Source: Streptomyces sp. man185
GTDB lineage: Bacteria > Actinomycetota > Actinomycetes > Streptomycetales > Streptomycetaceae
Assembly (NCBI GenBank): GCA_002551355.1
Contig: NTHE01000005.1
Span: forward strand, 1 to 64,000
Direction of reading: 5' to 3'
Length of the DNA stretch: 64,000 nucleotides
In this document: in pieces, positions 1 to 8,472 of the stretch
Layout: each line of letters opens with the position of its first letter
Position numbering within the stretch: the stretch's first letter is position 1
Program-made: the position numbers and the translations under genes
Notes under the pieces: generated by a model
What the model was told of the DNA's origin: nothing
Seen by the model: only the letters and a program-made list of their open reading frames with translations
The model's database searches: none

Positions 1-553
1 TGTCGAAGGTGCCGTCGAGGGTGGCGACCAGGGTGGCGTCGAGGGCGCTGTCGAAGGTGCCGTCGAGGGTGGCGACCAGGGTGGCGTCGAAGGTGCCGTC
101 GAGGGTGGCGACCAGGGTGGCGTCGAAGGCGGTTCCGGCAACAACGGCGGTTCCGGCAACAACGGTGGCTCCGGCAACAACGGTGGCTCCGGCAACAACG
201 GCGGTTCCGGCAACAACGGCGGCACCGGCAACAACGGTGGCACCAGCACCACCGGCACCTCGGGTGCTTCCGGTGGCGACCAGGGCGCGACCGGCACTTC
301 CGGCTCCACCGGCGGTGGCGACGACGTCGGCTCCTGCACCGTCGACCTCGACGGCGCCGAGTGCACCGACAACACCGACACCGACAGCGTCGGCAACAAG
401 CCGGTCGAGCAGAGCAAGGGCAAGGAAGAGCTCGCCGAGACCGGTGCGGCCGAGACGACCTTCCTGGTCATCGGCGCCGCGACGATGATCGCGGGCGGCA
501 TCGGCTTCCGCATCCTGCCGCGCCTCGTCGGCGGCGGTCGCACGGTCGCCTAG
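1..553 (+). CDS. C-terminal part of a repeat-rich sortase-anchored (LAETG) surface protein, 5' end outside window
   Basis: The reading frame whose codons begin at position 2 is open from the left edge to TAG at 551-553; the start lies upstream. It opens with VEGAVEGGDQGG-type repeats, then six GGSGNN/GGTGNN repeats, a short Asp/Cys-containing stretch (SCTVDLDGAEC) and a cell-wall sorting signal: LAETG, a hydrophobic segment (TTFLVIGAATMIAGGIGF) and a basic tail. LAXTG is the motif used by class E sortases in Streptomyces, so the protein is probably cleaved between T and G and linked to peptidoglycan. The flexible Gly/Asn/Ser repeats look like a wall-spanning stalk. The function of the missing N-terminal domain is unknown. 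Another frame also translates the repeats into a Pro/Ala/Arg-rich product but lacks the sorting signal. Confidence 0.85.
   Translation, partial: VEGAVEGGDQGGVEGAVEGAVEGGDQGGVEGAVEGGDQGGVEGGSGNNGGSGNNGGSGNNGGSGNNGGSGNNGGTGNNGGTSTTGTSGASGGDQGATGTSGSTGGGDDVGSCTVDLDGAECTDNTDTDSVGNKPVEQSKGKEELAETGAAETTFLVIGAATMIAGGIGFRILPRLVGGGRTVA
2..121 (+). repeat. Tandem in-frame repeats encoding VEGAVEGGDQGG
   Basis: Three tandem units of 36, 48 and 36 nt encode VEGAVEGGDQGG (the middle one has an extra VEGA). The copies are nearly identical at the nucleotide level, which suggests recent expansion and likely length variation between strains. Confidence 0.85.
128..235 (+). repeat. Six 18-nt in-frame repeats encoding GGSGNN/GGTGNN
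   Basis: Six consecutive 18-nt units encode GGSGNN (the last one GGTGNN) and form the Gly/Asn-rich stalk of the LAETG protein. Confidence 0.85.
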
Positions 554-643
554 CTCCGCAGCCCGGTCCGAGCGGACCCCGGTGGACCGTACCGACGGGT
601 AGCGGGCGCGAGTCAGGCCCCTGCGCGGCACGGCACGGCATGA

Positions 644-685
644 AGAAGGGCCCGGGAGGGCGCACGACGCCTCCCGGGCCCTTCT
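644..685 (+). terminator. Hairpin terminator after the LAETG gene
   Basis: Arms 644-659 and 670-685 form a perfect 16-bp GC-rich stem around a 10-nt loop. It lies between the LAETG gene and the converging small membrane-protein gene, so it may serve both strands. There is no U tract, which is common for Streptomyces terminators. Confidence 0.75.
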
Positions 686-786
686 GCGCGCCCGGACCGC
701 TCAGGTGGCCGTACGCGTACGTCTGTCAGCCCCGACGGGGCGATGGAGATGATGAGGGGCGGTCCCGCAGGGCCGTGCGCGCCCGA

Positions 787-987
787 TCAGGCCGCTTGAT
801 GCGCCAGCAGCGCGAGCGCCGCCAGCAGTACCACCATCAGGGCGATCAGCATCGCCGGACTCATCCCGGCCAGCGGGCCCTGGCCCTGCTCCTCCAGCAT
901 CTGCTGCCGCACGGCACGGCAGACACGGCAACGGCCCTCGCTGACGGGGGACGCGCAGTTCGCGCACACCAGTCGGTCATAGGTCAT
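787..987 (-). CDS. Small zinc-ribbon membrane protein
   Basis: This 66-aa protein begins MTYDRLVCANCASPVSEGRC. Two Cys pairs (CANC and CRVC, about residues 8-11 and 20-23) form a likely zinc ribbon, followed by a charged linker and one C-terminal membrane segment (MLIALMVVLLAALALLA). The ATG at 987 is chosen because AGGAGG (plus-strand 995-1000) lies 7 nt upstream; an ATG two codons earlier would be only 1 nt from it. It is transcribed away from ftsE and converges on the LAETG gene. The function is unknown; the ribbon may bind a partner at the inner face of the membrane. Confidence 0.65.
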   Translation of the reverse strand: MTYDRLVCANCASPVSEGRCRVCRAVRQQMLEEQGQGPLAGMSPAMLIALMVVLLAALALLAHQAA

Positions 988-1247
988 GCGCATTCCTCCT
1001 CCCGCGCGGCGGAGCCGCTTGCCTGCGTTCTCTCCGCACAACGCTCACGGAAACGCAACCGTTCCCCCCACCACTGTGCCAGCTCGCGGCGTTTTCGGCG
1101 CGGCCCGCCGGACAAGGTCCGGCACGACCCGTTTCGTTCCGTAGGGTGATCCGCCATAAATCGCCCATTGCCGGACGCCGCCTGCACGCGTGAGCCCGGT
1201 TCGCGTATGGTCACGCTCACCTACTCCCGGCCGACCGTGGTGCATCC

Positions 1248-1937
1248 GTGATCCGATTCGACAACGTCTCCAAGACCTACCCGAAGCAGACCCGACCGGC
1301 TCTGCGCGATGTCTCGCTGGACATCGAGAAGGGTGAGTTCGTCTTCCTGGTGGGGTCCTCCGGCTCCGGCAAGTCGACCTTCATGCGACTGATCCTGCGC
1401 GAGGAGCGCGCCAGCACGGGCATGGTCCATGTGCTCGGCAAGGACCTCGCGCGGCTGTCCAACTGGAAGGTGCCGCAGATGCGCCGCCAGTTGGGGACGG
1501 TCTTCCAGGACTTCCGTCTGCTGCCCAACAAGACGGTCGCGGAGAACGTGGCCTTCGCGCAGGAGGTCATCGGCAAGCCCCGTGGTGAGATCCGCAAGGC
1601 CGTGCCCCAGGTCCTCGACCTCGTCGGCCTCGGCGGCAAGGAGGAGCGGATGCCCGGTGAGCTCTCCGGTGGTGAGCAGCAGCGTGTGGCCATCGCCCGC
1701 GCGTTCGTCAACCGCCCCATGCTGCTGATCGCGGACGAGCCGACCGGCAACCTCGACCCGCAGACCTCGGTGGGCATCATGAAGCTGCTGGACCGGATCA
1801 ACCGGACCGGCACCACCGTGATCATGGCGACCCACGACCAGAACATCGTCGACCAGATGCGCAAGCGCGTCATCGAGCTCGAGCAGGGCCGTCTCGTACG
1901 CGACCAGGCACGCGGCGTCTACGGCTACCAGCACTGA
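1248..1937 (+). CDS. ftsE: Cell-division ABC ATPase FtsE
   Basis: FtsE is the cytoplasmic ATPase of the FtsEX complex, which couples ATP hydrolysis to activation of peptidoglycan hydrolases during division or remodelling. The 229-aa protein has Walker [10 protein letters not shown] (residues 36-44), a Q-loop, the signature LSGGEQQRV, Walker B LLIADEPT and the H-loop in MATHDQ, all in the usual order and length. It starts with GTG at 1248 ([11 protein letters not shown]). ftsX follows 54 bp downstream, as in nearly all bacteria with this pair. About 255 bp upstream separates it from the divergent zinc-ribbon gene and should hold its promoter. Confidence 0.97.
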   Translation: MIRFDNVSKTYPKQTRPALRDVSLDIEKGEFVFLVGSSGSGKSTFMRLILREERASTGMVHVLGKDLARLSNWKVPQMRRQLGTVFQDFRLLPNKTVAENVAFAQEVIGKPRGEIRKAVPQVLDLVGLGGKEERMPGELSGGEQQRVAIARAFVNRPMLLIADEPTGNLDPQTSVGIMKLLDRINRTGTTVIMATHDQNIVDQMRKRVIELEQGRLVRDQARGVYGYQH

Positions 1938-1991
1938 CCGAGGGGCTCCGGCCCCTCGTGCATTTCGAGCATCGAGCACTGAAAGGACGCC

Positions 1992-2909
1992 ATGCGCGCC
2001 CAGTTCGTCCTGTCGGAGATCGGCGTCGGTCTCCGCCGCAACCTCACGATGACCTTCGCGGTCGTGGTCTCCGTCGCCCTCTCGCTCGCCCTGTTCGGCG
2101 GTGCGCTGCTGATGCGCGAGCAGGTCAGCACGATGAAGGACTACTGGTACGACAAGGTCAACGTCTCGATCTTCCTCTGCAACAAGAATGACGCCAAGGA
2201 CATGCCCAAGTGCGCCAAGGGGGCTGTCACCAAGGAGCAGAAGGCGGAGATCAAGGCCGATCTGGAGAAGATGGACGCCGTCGAGACGGTCCACTTCGAG
2301 ACGGTCGACGAGGCGTACAAGCACTACCAGGAGCAGTTCGGCGACTCCCCGATGGCGGGCAACATCACACCCGACCAGATGCAGGAGTCGTTCCGCGTGA
2401 AGCTGGACGACCCGCAGAAGTACAAGGTCGTCGCGACGGCCTTCGCCGGGCGGGACGGGGTGCAGTCCGTCCAGGACCAACGGTCCATCCTGGACAATCT
2501 CTTCGAGCTGATGAACGGCATGAACGTCGTCGCGATCTACGTGATGATCCTGATGCTGGTCATCGCGTTGATCCTGATCGTCAACACCGTGCGCGTCTCC
2601 GCGTTCAGCCGGAGACGTGAAACGGGCATCATGCGCCTCGTGGGGGCCTCCGGCTTCTACATCCAGGCCCCCTTCATCATGGAGGCGGCCGTCGCCGGCC
2701 TGATCGGCGGCGTGCTGGCCTGCGCCATGCTGCTCGGCGGGCGGTACTTCCTGATCGACGGCGGCCTCGCCCTCCAGGAGAAGCTGAACCTGATCAACTT
2801 CATCGGCTGGGACGCGGTCCTCACCAAGCTTCCGCTGGTGCTCGCGATCGGTCTGCTGATGCCGGCGATCGCCGCGCTCTTCGCGCTGCGCAAGTATCTG
2901 AAGGTATGA
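1992..2909 (+). CDS. ftsX: Cell-division ABC permease FtsX
   Basis: FtsX is the membrane half of FtsEX. The 305-aa protein has the expected FtsX layout: a cytoplasmic N-terminus, a first membrane helix (about residues 20-42, TMTFAVVVSVALSLALFGG), a large extracellular loop to about residue 175 that should bind a cell-wall hydrolase or its activator, and three C-terminal helices. The loop contains two Cys residues close together (CNKNDAKDMPKC), which could form a disulfide. GAAAGGA precedes the ATG at 1992. It is cotranscribed with ftsE and followed by a strong hairpin. Confidence 0.96.
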   Translation: MRAQFVLSEIGVGLRRNLTMTFAVVVSVALSLALFGGALLMREQVSTMKDYWYDKVNVSIFLCNKNDAKDMPKCAKGAVTKEQKAEIKADLEKMDAVETVHFETVDEAYKHYQEQFGDSPMAGNITPDQMQESFRVKLDDPQKYKVVATAFAGRDGVQSVQDQRSILDNLFELMNGMNVVAIYVMILMLVIALILIVNTVRVSAFSRRRETGIMRLVGASGFYIQAPFIMEAAVAGLIGGVLACAMLLGGRYFLIDGGLALQEKLNLINFIGWDAVLTKLPLVLAIGLLMPAIAALFALRKYLKV

Positions 2910-2914
2910 CATAC

Positions 2915-2958
2915 GCCTCCTGGGGCGCACGGGCGAGTGCCCGTGCGCCCCAGGAGGC
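2915..2958 (+). terminator. 20-bp perfect hairpin between ftsX and the S41 protease
   Basis: Arms 2915-2934 and 2939-2958 are a perfect 20-bp inverted repeat with a GAGT tetraloop, starting 6 bp after the ftsX stop codon. It most likely ends the ftsEX transcript. A TAGACT -10-like element follows immediately (2965-2970). Confidence 0.8.
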
Positions 2959-2977
2959 TTGTCCTAGACTCGTCGCC

Positions 2978-4165
2978 ATGTCGGGCTCTGCGCACCGCTT
3001 CGGGCCCCGCGGTCTTCGCCGCGGGGCGGCCCTGACATTGGTCTTCGGATGTGCTCTCGCCACCGCCGCCGCGACCGGTTCGCTGCCGCACGAGCCCGAT
3101 CCCGCGAACGGCCCGCAGACCCGTGCCGTCTCCTCCACCGTCGCCCCGGTCGACCGCGACGAGATCGACGCCGCCGCCGCCGAGGCCGAGGCCGACGGGA
3201 AGTCCGTGAAGGACGCCGCCGAGGAGGTCGTCAGCCGCAGCGGGGACCGCTGGGGCGCGGTCTACGACCAGCGGGAGTACGAAGAGTTCGAGCAGGCGCT
3301 GGACGGCACCTACACCGGGGTCGGGCTCTCCGCCCGGCGCACCGCCCACGGTGACGTCACCGTCTCCCGCGTGCAGGCCGGCGGTCCCGCCGACCGGGCC
3401 GGCATCCGCGCCGGCGACCTGCTGCGCACCCTGGACGGCCGCGCGGTCGGCAAACGCCCCGTCGCGGAGGTCGTCGCGTTACTGCGCGGCGACGGTACGG
3501 GAGCGTCCGAGGGCAGCCGGGTGCGGCTCGGCCTGGTCCGGGAGGGTCGGAGCTGGACCGAGACCCTGGAGCGGGCCCGGCTGACCACCGAGGCGGTCAC
3601 CGTGCGGCGGCTGGGCGCCGAGCCCGCCTCGGCGGTCCTGATCAAGGTCGCCGCCTTCACCAAGGGCGCGGGGGCCGACGTCCGGGACGCGGTCCGGGAC
3701 GCCCCCGACGGGGCCGGGATACTGCTCGACCTGCGCGCCAACTCCGGCGGACTCGTCGCCGAGGCCGTCGTCGCCGCCTCCGCCTTCCTGGACGGCGGCC
3801 TGGTCGCCACGTACGACGTGCGCGGGGACCAGCACGCGCTGTACGCCGACCCGGGCGGTGACACGGACCGGCCGGTCGTCGTCCTGGTCGACGGCGGCAC
3901 GATGAGCGCCGCCGAGCTGCTGACCGGCGCGCTCCAGGACCGGGGCCGCGCGGTCACCGTCGGCTCGCCGACCTTCGGCAAGGGTTCCGTGCAGATGCCC
4001 AGCAAGCTCCCGGGCGGCTCGGTGGCCGAGCTGACCGTCGGCCACTACCGCACTCCGGGCGGCCGCAACGTCGACGGCAGGGGCATCACACCCGACCTCG
4101 TGGTGCGCGAGAGGGCCCAGCAGCGGGCCGAGACGGTATTGAGTGGCCTCGGGGGTGGGTCGTAG
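2978..4165 (+). CDS. S41-family C-terminal processing peptidase (PDZ domain)
   Basis: An exported serine protease of the CtpA/Prc type, acting outside the membrane on C-termini of substrates. The 395-aa protein starts MSGSAHRFG and has an N-terminal signal or anchor (AALTLVFGCALATAAATG), a PDZ domain (about residues 120-200) and the S41 catalytic domain with Ser310 in GTMSAAELL and Lys335 in FGKGSVQ, the normal Ser-Lys spacing. The ATG at 2978 is preferred: TAGACT at 2965-2970 lies 7 nt upstream, consistent with a leaderless transcript, while the frame upstream only reads through the ftsX terminator hairpin. Its position beside ftsEX suggests a role in cell-wall remodelling, but this is inference. 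Confidence 0.92.
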   Translation: MSGSAHRFGPRGLRRGAALTLVFGCALATAAATGSLPHEPDPANGPQTRAVSSTVAPVDRDEIDAAAAEAEADGKSVKDAAEEVVSRSGDRWGAVYDQREYEEFEQALDGTYTGVGLSARRTAHGDVTVSRVQAGGPADRAGIRAGDLLRTLDGRAVGKRPVAEVVALLRGDGTGASEGSRVRLGLVREGRSWTETLERARLTTEAVTVRRLGAEPASAVLIKVAAFTKGAGADVRDAVRDAPDGAGILLDLRANSGGLVAEAVVAASAFLDGGLVATYDVRGDQHALYADPGGDTDRPVVVLVDGGTMSAAELLTGALQDRGRAVTVGSPTFGKGSVQMPSKLPGGSVAELTVGHYRTPGGRNVDGRGITPDLVVRERAQQRAETVLSGLGGGS

Positions 4166-4183
4166 TGCGAAAATGACCGCACT

Positions 4184-4672
4184 ATGGCGAAGGAAAAAGA
4201 CACCGGGCGCAAGATGATCGCGCAGAACAAGAAGGCGCGGCACGACTACACGATCCTCGACACCTACGAGTGCGGTCTCGTCCTCATGGGCACGGAGGTC
4301 AAGTCCCTGCGCATGGGACGGGCCTCCCTGGTCGACGGCTTCGTCCAGATCGACGACCACGAGGCGTGGCTCCACAACATCCACGTACCCGAGTACGTCC
4401 AGGGCACCTGGACCAACCACGCGGCCAAGCGGAAGCGCAAGCTGCTGCTGCACCGGGCCGAGATCGACAAGCTGGAGTCGAAGTCGCAGGAGACGGGCCA
4501 CACCATCGTGCCGCTCGCGCTGTACTTCAAGGACGGCCGGGTCAAGGTCGAGATCGCGCTCGCGAAGGGCAAGAAGGAGTACGACAAGCGGCAGACTCTC
4601 CGCGAGAAGCAGGACACGAGGGAGACGAACCGCGCCATCTCGGCGGCCCGCCGGCGCCAGCGCAGCGCCTGA
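4184..4672 (+). CDS. smpB: SsrA-binding protein SmpB
   Basis: SmpB binds the tRNA-like domain of tmRNA and brings it to stalled ribosomes for trans-translation. The 162-aa protein shows family motifs [24 protein letters not shown], the KRKRKLLLH region and the basic C-terminal tail ([17 protein letters not shown]) that enters the decoding channel. It lies 18 bp after the S41 protease gene and about 100 bp before ssrA, so both partners of trans-translation are adjacent. Confidence 0.98.
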   Translation: MAKEKDTGRKMIAQNKKARHDYTILDTYECGLVLMGTEVKSLRMGRASLVDGFVQIDDHEAWLHNIHVPEYVQGTWTNHAAKRKRKLLLHRAEIDKLESKSQETGHTIVPLALYFKDGRVKVEIALAKGKKEYDKRQTLREKQDTRETNRAISAARRRQRSA

Positions 4673-4770
4673 GGGACCCCGGCGGGGGAATACGCTGGCA
4701 TCGTCCGGCGTTGGTCACGTACGATGGGCCGTGCACCTCAGCGAAGGTGCGCGTTTTGAAAACACCACAT

Positions 4771-5155
4771 GGGGATGATCGGTTTCGACAGCGGATGTCG
4801 AAGCAGGGGAAGCGAGTCGAGGAAGCGGCAATGATCTCGTAAACCATATGTCGCAAACAATAATCGCCAATTCCAAGCGCGATTCCTCCGCCTTCGCCCT
4901 CGCTGCCTAATTAGCAGCTAAGCGAAGACTCTGCGGAGTGTCAGCCCGGGGGTGATCCCGACCCGGATCCTGGCATCAACTAGGGATCTAAACTTCTCGG
5001 CCCGGCCACGGGGCCGAGAAGGAAATCAAACAGTGGCTGGGCCTGTCGGAGGCTTGTTCGCGTGACCTCCGGGGCCGAGAAAAGCGTAGCGAACTGCACT
5101 CGGAGAAGCCCTGGTTCCGCACCGTTGGACGCGGGTTCGATTCCCGCCATCTCCA
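4771..5155 (+). ncRNA. ssrA: tmRNA (ssrA)
   Basis: The 5' end GGGGAUG pairs with CAUCUCC near the 3' end (5148-5154) to form the tRNA-like acceptor stem, and the T-arm sequence GGTTCGATTCC lies just before it. The internal reading frame resumes at GCC 4866 and encodes the degradation tag ANSKRDSSAFALAA, stopping at TAA 4908-4910; the ALAA end is the usual protease signal. The genome reads ACAA after the acceptor stem, so the terminal CCA appears not to be encoded. Upstream, CTGGCA (4695-4700) and TACGAT (4720-4725) could be a promoter, giving a leader with a small hairpin (4733-4750) removed by processing. Confidence 0.95.
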
Positions 5156-5169
5156 CAATTCCCATGTAG

Positions 5170-5210
5170 GCCGCTGCCCCGCGAGTTCACTCGCGGGGCA
5201 GCGGCTTTTT
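5170..5210 (+). terminator. Strong bidirectional terminator after ssrA
   Basis: Arms 5170-5185 and 5190-5205 form a perfect 16-bp GC-rich stem with a TTCA loop, followed by five Ts (5206-5210). The T run touches the stop codon of the converging MFS gene, so the hairpin probably serves both genes. Confidence 0.93.
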
Positions 5211-6547
5211 CACGTCCGCCGCCACTGTCCACACCGGGCGCCCGCTCCCGCGATGACCAGGGCGAGGGCCGCAGCCGACATCGGGGCCGCGTAGCCGGGG
5301 ACCGTCCCCGCGTGCTCGACCAGCCAGCCGCCCGTCGCCGCCCCGGCCGCCACCCCGCCCAGCAGCGCGGTCACCGAGAGGGTCATGCCCTCGTTCAACT
5401 GCTCCGGGCGCGTGGCCCGCTGGACCAGCGTCATGCCCGTGACCATGGTGGGCGCGGTCGCCGCCCCCGCCAGCAGCAGGCAGAGCGCCAGGACCGGCAG
5501 CGAGGCCGAGCCGGCGGCGGCCAGCAGCGGCAGGGCCATCAGCGCCGTCATCCCGGTCAGGCACAGCAGCAGCCTGCGGTGGACGTCCCGGGCCTGCCGC
5601 AGCGAACCGTAGACCAGACCCGCCGCGCACGAGCCCGCCGCCTGCAGCGCCAGGATCGCGCCCCCGGCATGCGCGATGGAAACCACCTCCAGCGCTCCGA
5701 ACACCGCGCCCGTGGCGAGGAACACCGCCAGCAGCGCGGGCATCCCCGGTGTGCGCAGGGGCGAGGCCACCGTCGTCGTGCGGGGGGTGACCGGCGGCTC
5801 CGTGGCGCGCTGGGCCGCGAAGATCAGCACGCCGGTCATCAGGAGCACCGCGCCCACCAGCGTGCCCGCCTCCGGGAACAGCGCCCCGCAGAGCGTCGCG
5901 GCCAGCACCGGGCCCAGCATGAAGCACAGCTCGTCGGCGGCCTGCTCGAAGGAGTTCGCGGTGTGCAGGGCCGCCGGATCGCCCCGGTGCAGATGCGCCC
6001 AGCGGGCCCGCGACATCCCGCCGGTGTTCGGGGTCGTCGCGGTCGCGGCGTACGCGGCGAACAGGGTCCAGGCCGGTGCGTCGTGGTGCACGCACAGCAC
6101 CAGGGCCAGCGAACCCAGCACGGCGAGCGCGGTGGCGGGCACGGCGACCCGCGCCTGCCCGAAGCGGTCCACGAGCCGGGCGGTGAAGGGCGCGACGACC
6201 GCCGTGGCGGCCAGTCCGGTCGCGGTGACGGCCCCCGCGAGGGCGTACGAGCCCCGGGACCCGGCGATCATGATGACCGCGCTGACGCTGAGCATCCCCA
6301 TCGGCAGCCGGGCGATCAGATTGCCCGCCGTGAAGGCGCGGGCCCCGGGCGTCGCCAGCAGCCGGAGGTACGGGTTCGACGACCGCCGTCGCCCGGTGCT
6401 CCGGGGCGCGGAGCGCGGGGCCGCGACCAACTGGCTGCCGGTGACGGCGAACAGGGTCGTGGGCGGGGGTGCGGCGGCCCGGTCCGGGCGGGTGGCGAGG
6501 ACGGGCCGGGGTGCGGTCTCCGGGCGAGCGGGAGGGGATATCGGCAT
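5210..6547 (-). CDS. MFS transporter (probable exporter)
   Basis: A 445-aa membrane protein with about 12 predicted helices and an early MFS-type loop (ARLVDRFGQARVA) between helices 2 and 3. The first 65 or so residues are Pro/Ala/Arg-rich and not membrane-spanning, so the true start may be inside this stretch; the ATG at 6547 (MPISPPARPE) is the most upstream plausible start and has no clear Shine-Dalgarno site. It is transcribed divergently from a LysR regulator, which may control it. The substrate cannot be predicted from the sequence; drug or small-molecule efflux is a common role for this type. Confidence 0.82.
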   Translation of the reverse strand: MPISPPARPETAPRPVLATRPDRAAAPPPTTLFAVTGSQLVAAPRSAPRSTGRRRSSNPYLRLLATPGARAFTAGNLIARLPMGMLSVSAVIMIAGSRGSYALAGAVTATGLAATAVVAPFTARLVDRFGQARVAVPATALAVLGSLALVLCVHHDAPAWTLFAAYAATATTPNTGGMSRARWAHLHRGDPAALHTANSFEQAADELCFMLGPVLAATLCGALFPEAGTLVGAVLLMTGVLIFAAQRATEPPVTPRTTTVASPLRTPGMPALLAVFLATGAVFGALEVVSIAHAGGAILALQAAGSCAAGLVYGSLRQARDVHRRLLLCLTGMTALMALPLLAAAGSASLPVLALCLLLAGAATAPTMVTGMTLVQRATRPEQLNEGMTLSVTALLGGVAAGAATGGWLVEHAGTVPGYAAPMSAAALALVIAGAGARCGQWRRT

Positions 6548-6649
6548 ACGGCCAAGGCTCGCCGTGCCCCGCCGCCCGGGTCCAACACCTTCTGCGCACC
6601 GATTCACCCGTCCGTGTTGTGAATGGGGCCCAGGCGGTAGATTCGCGGC

Positions 6650-7621
6650 GTGCCTCCCGCCGACACCGACCCCCGACTCCTGCGTGCCTTCCTCGCCGTC
6701 GCCGACGAGCTGCACTTCACCCGGGCCGCCGCCCGCCTCTTCGTCGCGCAGCAGGCACTGAGCCGGGACATCCGCCGGCTGGAACGCGAGCTGGGGGCCG
6801 AGCTGTTCGTCCGGACCACCCGGCAGGTCGCCCTCACCCCGGACGGCGAACGCCTGCTGCCGTACGCCCGCCGGGTGCTCGACGCGCACGCCGAACTCGC
6901 GGGGGCCTTCAGCGGCGGGCCCGCCCGGCCGCTGCTCGTCGACCTGAACAGTGACGGCGCCACCGCCGCCCGGGTGCTGGCGCGCGCCCGCGAACTGGTG
7001 CCCGAGTGCGAGCTGATGGCCCGCTTCGAGTCCGGGCTCACCTGGGCCGCCGCCGAGATCCTGGCCGGCCGACTCGACGCCTCCTTCGGCCGGGTCGCCG
7101 GACTGGCCCCGGCGGTGCGCGCGGGGCTCTCCACGCACCCCGTGCGGTACGAGCCGATGGCCCTGATGCTGCCGGTGTCTCACCCCCTCGCCGAGCGGGC
7201 GGTCGTCCCCCTGGCCGAGCTGTCCGGAGAGACCGTCTACGCGGGGGCCGGCAACGAGCGGACGCGGGAGTGGACCGGCCTCGCCGCATCGCTGTTCGCG
7301 GAGTGGGGCATCGTGATGGCCCCGCCCGTACCGCTCGCCGTGGGTGTGGCCGAATTTCAGCGGGTCATGTCGAAGGGGGGACACCCCGTGCTCGCCGTCG
7401 TCGACTTCCCGCCGCTGCCCGGGACGGTGCTGCGGCCGCTCGTCGATCCGATTCCGCTTTCGCCGCTGGCGCTGGTCTGGCGGAAGGGGCTGAGTCATCC
7501 CGGCGTAGACGCCCTACGCAACGCTACTGCCCAGTTGGCCCTTGCTGAGGGGTGGATGGTCCGGCCGTCCGGATCCTGGCTGCCCGAGACCGATCTGGCA
7601 CTGATGCGTGACCATTCCTGA
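6650..7621 (+). CDS. LysR-family transcriptional regulator
   Basis: A 323-aa regulator with an N-terminal winged helix (DPRLLRAFLAVADELHFTRAAARLFVAQQALSRDIRRLE region, residues 6-45) followed by a LysR substrate-binding domain. It starts with GTG at 6650. TAGATT (6638-6643), with TTGTGA (6617-6622) upstream, ends 6 nt before the start, so the mRNA may be leaderless. It is divergent from the MFS gene across a 102-bp gap, the classic arrangement in which a LysR protein controls its neighbour in response to a ligand; the ligand is unknown. Confidence 0.9.
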   Translation: MPPADTDPRLLRAFLAVADELHFTRAAARLFVAQQALSRDIRRLERELGAELFVRTTRQVALTPDGERLLPYARRVLDAHAELAGAFSGGPARPLLVDLNSDGATAARVLARARELVPECELMARFESGLTWAAAEILAGRLDASFGRVAGLAPAVRAGLSTHPVRYEPMALMLPVSHPLAERAVVPLAELSGETVYAGAGNERTREWTGLAASLFAEWGIVMAPPVPLAVGVAEFQRVMSKGGHPVLAVVDFPPLPGTVLRPLVDPIPLSPLALVWRKGLSHPGVDALRNATAQLALAEGWMVRPSGSWLPETDLALMRDHS

Positions 7622-7770
7622 TCAACTTCGTTCAGGGGCACTTGGGCGTCAATGCCGTGCGCTACCTTCATCGTCCGGGTGCATGGACGCCGGGTTCGTG
7701 GACGGGCGGGGGCCCAGTCCGACAGTAAAGAACCGGCCAATTTCCGTGCGCCTGATGCACTGAGTGGGGG

Positions 7771-8472
7771 ATGGCTGCACCTGTGGACAATTGGCGTGAA
7801 AGCAAGAGAACCGGGCACACGCACGAGCCCAACGACGCGACGATCCAACTCGACGGACTGGGCCGTCAACTCACCGAACTGCCCGGGGAACCCGGCCCGC
7901 CGGACGGTTCCGACGGCCCCGTCTTCGTCGACGAGAGCGGCCGCCGCCGAAAGACCTACCGACGCCTCGGCTGGGCCCTGGCCACGGTCTGCGCCGGCTA
8001 CGCCGTGACGCTGGTCCTCGCCGTCCTCGGCGGAAACTCCAGTGCCCCTTGGCTGCCCCTCTCCGGGCCCAAGGAAGAGGCGAAGGCGGAGCAGGTCGAT
8101 GAGCTCCCCGAGCCCAGCGCCGAGGCCGATGACGGCGACCTGTCCGACGAGGCCCCGGAGCCGGGGCCCAGCGCCTCCGGCATCCCGGCGGCCGCCGCGT
8201 CCGGCGTCCCCGAGGGCGCCACTCCGTCGGCCACCTCCGTGATCGTTCCCGCCGGGGTGGCGGGCCGCCCCTCCGCATCCGCCTCCGCGGACCCGTCCCG
8301 TCCTGCCGGGCGCGGCAGCGCGGCCAAGGCCACGAAACCGGCCCCCACGACCTCGACCGCGAAACCGCCGGTCGACCCCCCGCCGCCGTCCCCGGAGCCG
8401 GAGCCGACCGACCCGACGGTCCCGCCCGCCGAGAACCCCGATCCGCCGGTGCAAGAAGAGAGCGCCCCGTAA
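7771..8472 (+). CDS. matA: MatA-like single-pass membrane protein of the mat glycan locus
   Basis: A 233-aa protein with a charged N-terminal third, one membrane helix (about residues 74-92, LGWALATVCAGYAVTLVLA) and a long Pro/Ala/Glu/Ser-rich extracellular tail. It has no recognisable enzyme domain. Its stop codon touches the start codon of matB (TAA then ATG), so the two are translationally linked. From memory, this matches matA (SCO2963), needed with matB for mycelial pellet formation through a poly-N-acetylglucosamine-like polymer. It may assemble or anchor the synthase. GTG at 7783 is an alternative start because the G-rich site abuts the ATG at 7771. Confidence 0.75.
   Translation: MAAPVDNWRESKRTGHTHEPNDATIQLDGLGRQLTELPGEPGPPDGSDGPVFVDESGRRRKTYRRLGWALATVCAGYAVTLVLAVLGGNSSAPWLPLSGPKEEAKAEQVDELPEPSAEADDGDLSDEAPEPGPSASGIPAAAASGVPEGATPSATSVIVPAGVAGRPSASASADPSRPAGRGSAAKATKPAPTTSTAKPPVDPPPPSPEPEPTDPTVPPAENPDPPVQEESAP

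Noticed and set aside
2..235. CRISPR-like array in the repeats at the left end
   Set aside because: The repeats are contiguous, in frame and without unique spacers. They encode a protein stalk.
9..488. Frame giving a Pro/Ala/Arg-rich 159-aa protein at the left end
   Set aside because: The frame beginning at position 2 encodes clean Gly/Asn repeats and a LAETG sorting signal, so this is a shifted reading of the repeats.
1221..2930. Long open frame of 569 codons on the minus strand opposite ftsE and ftsX
   Set aside because: It mirrors two genes with full motifs. The product is rich in Asp/Glu/His/Arg/Leu with no domain, as expected from antisense frames at high GC.
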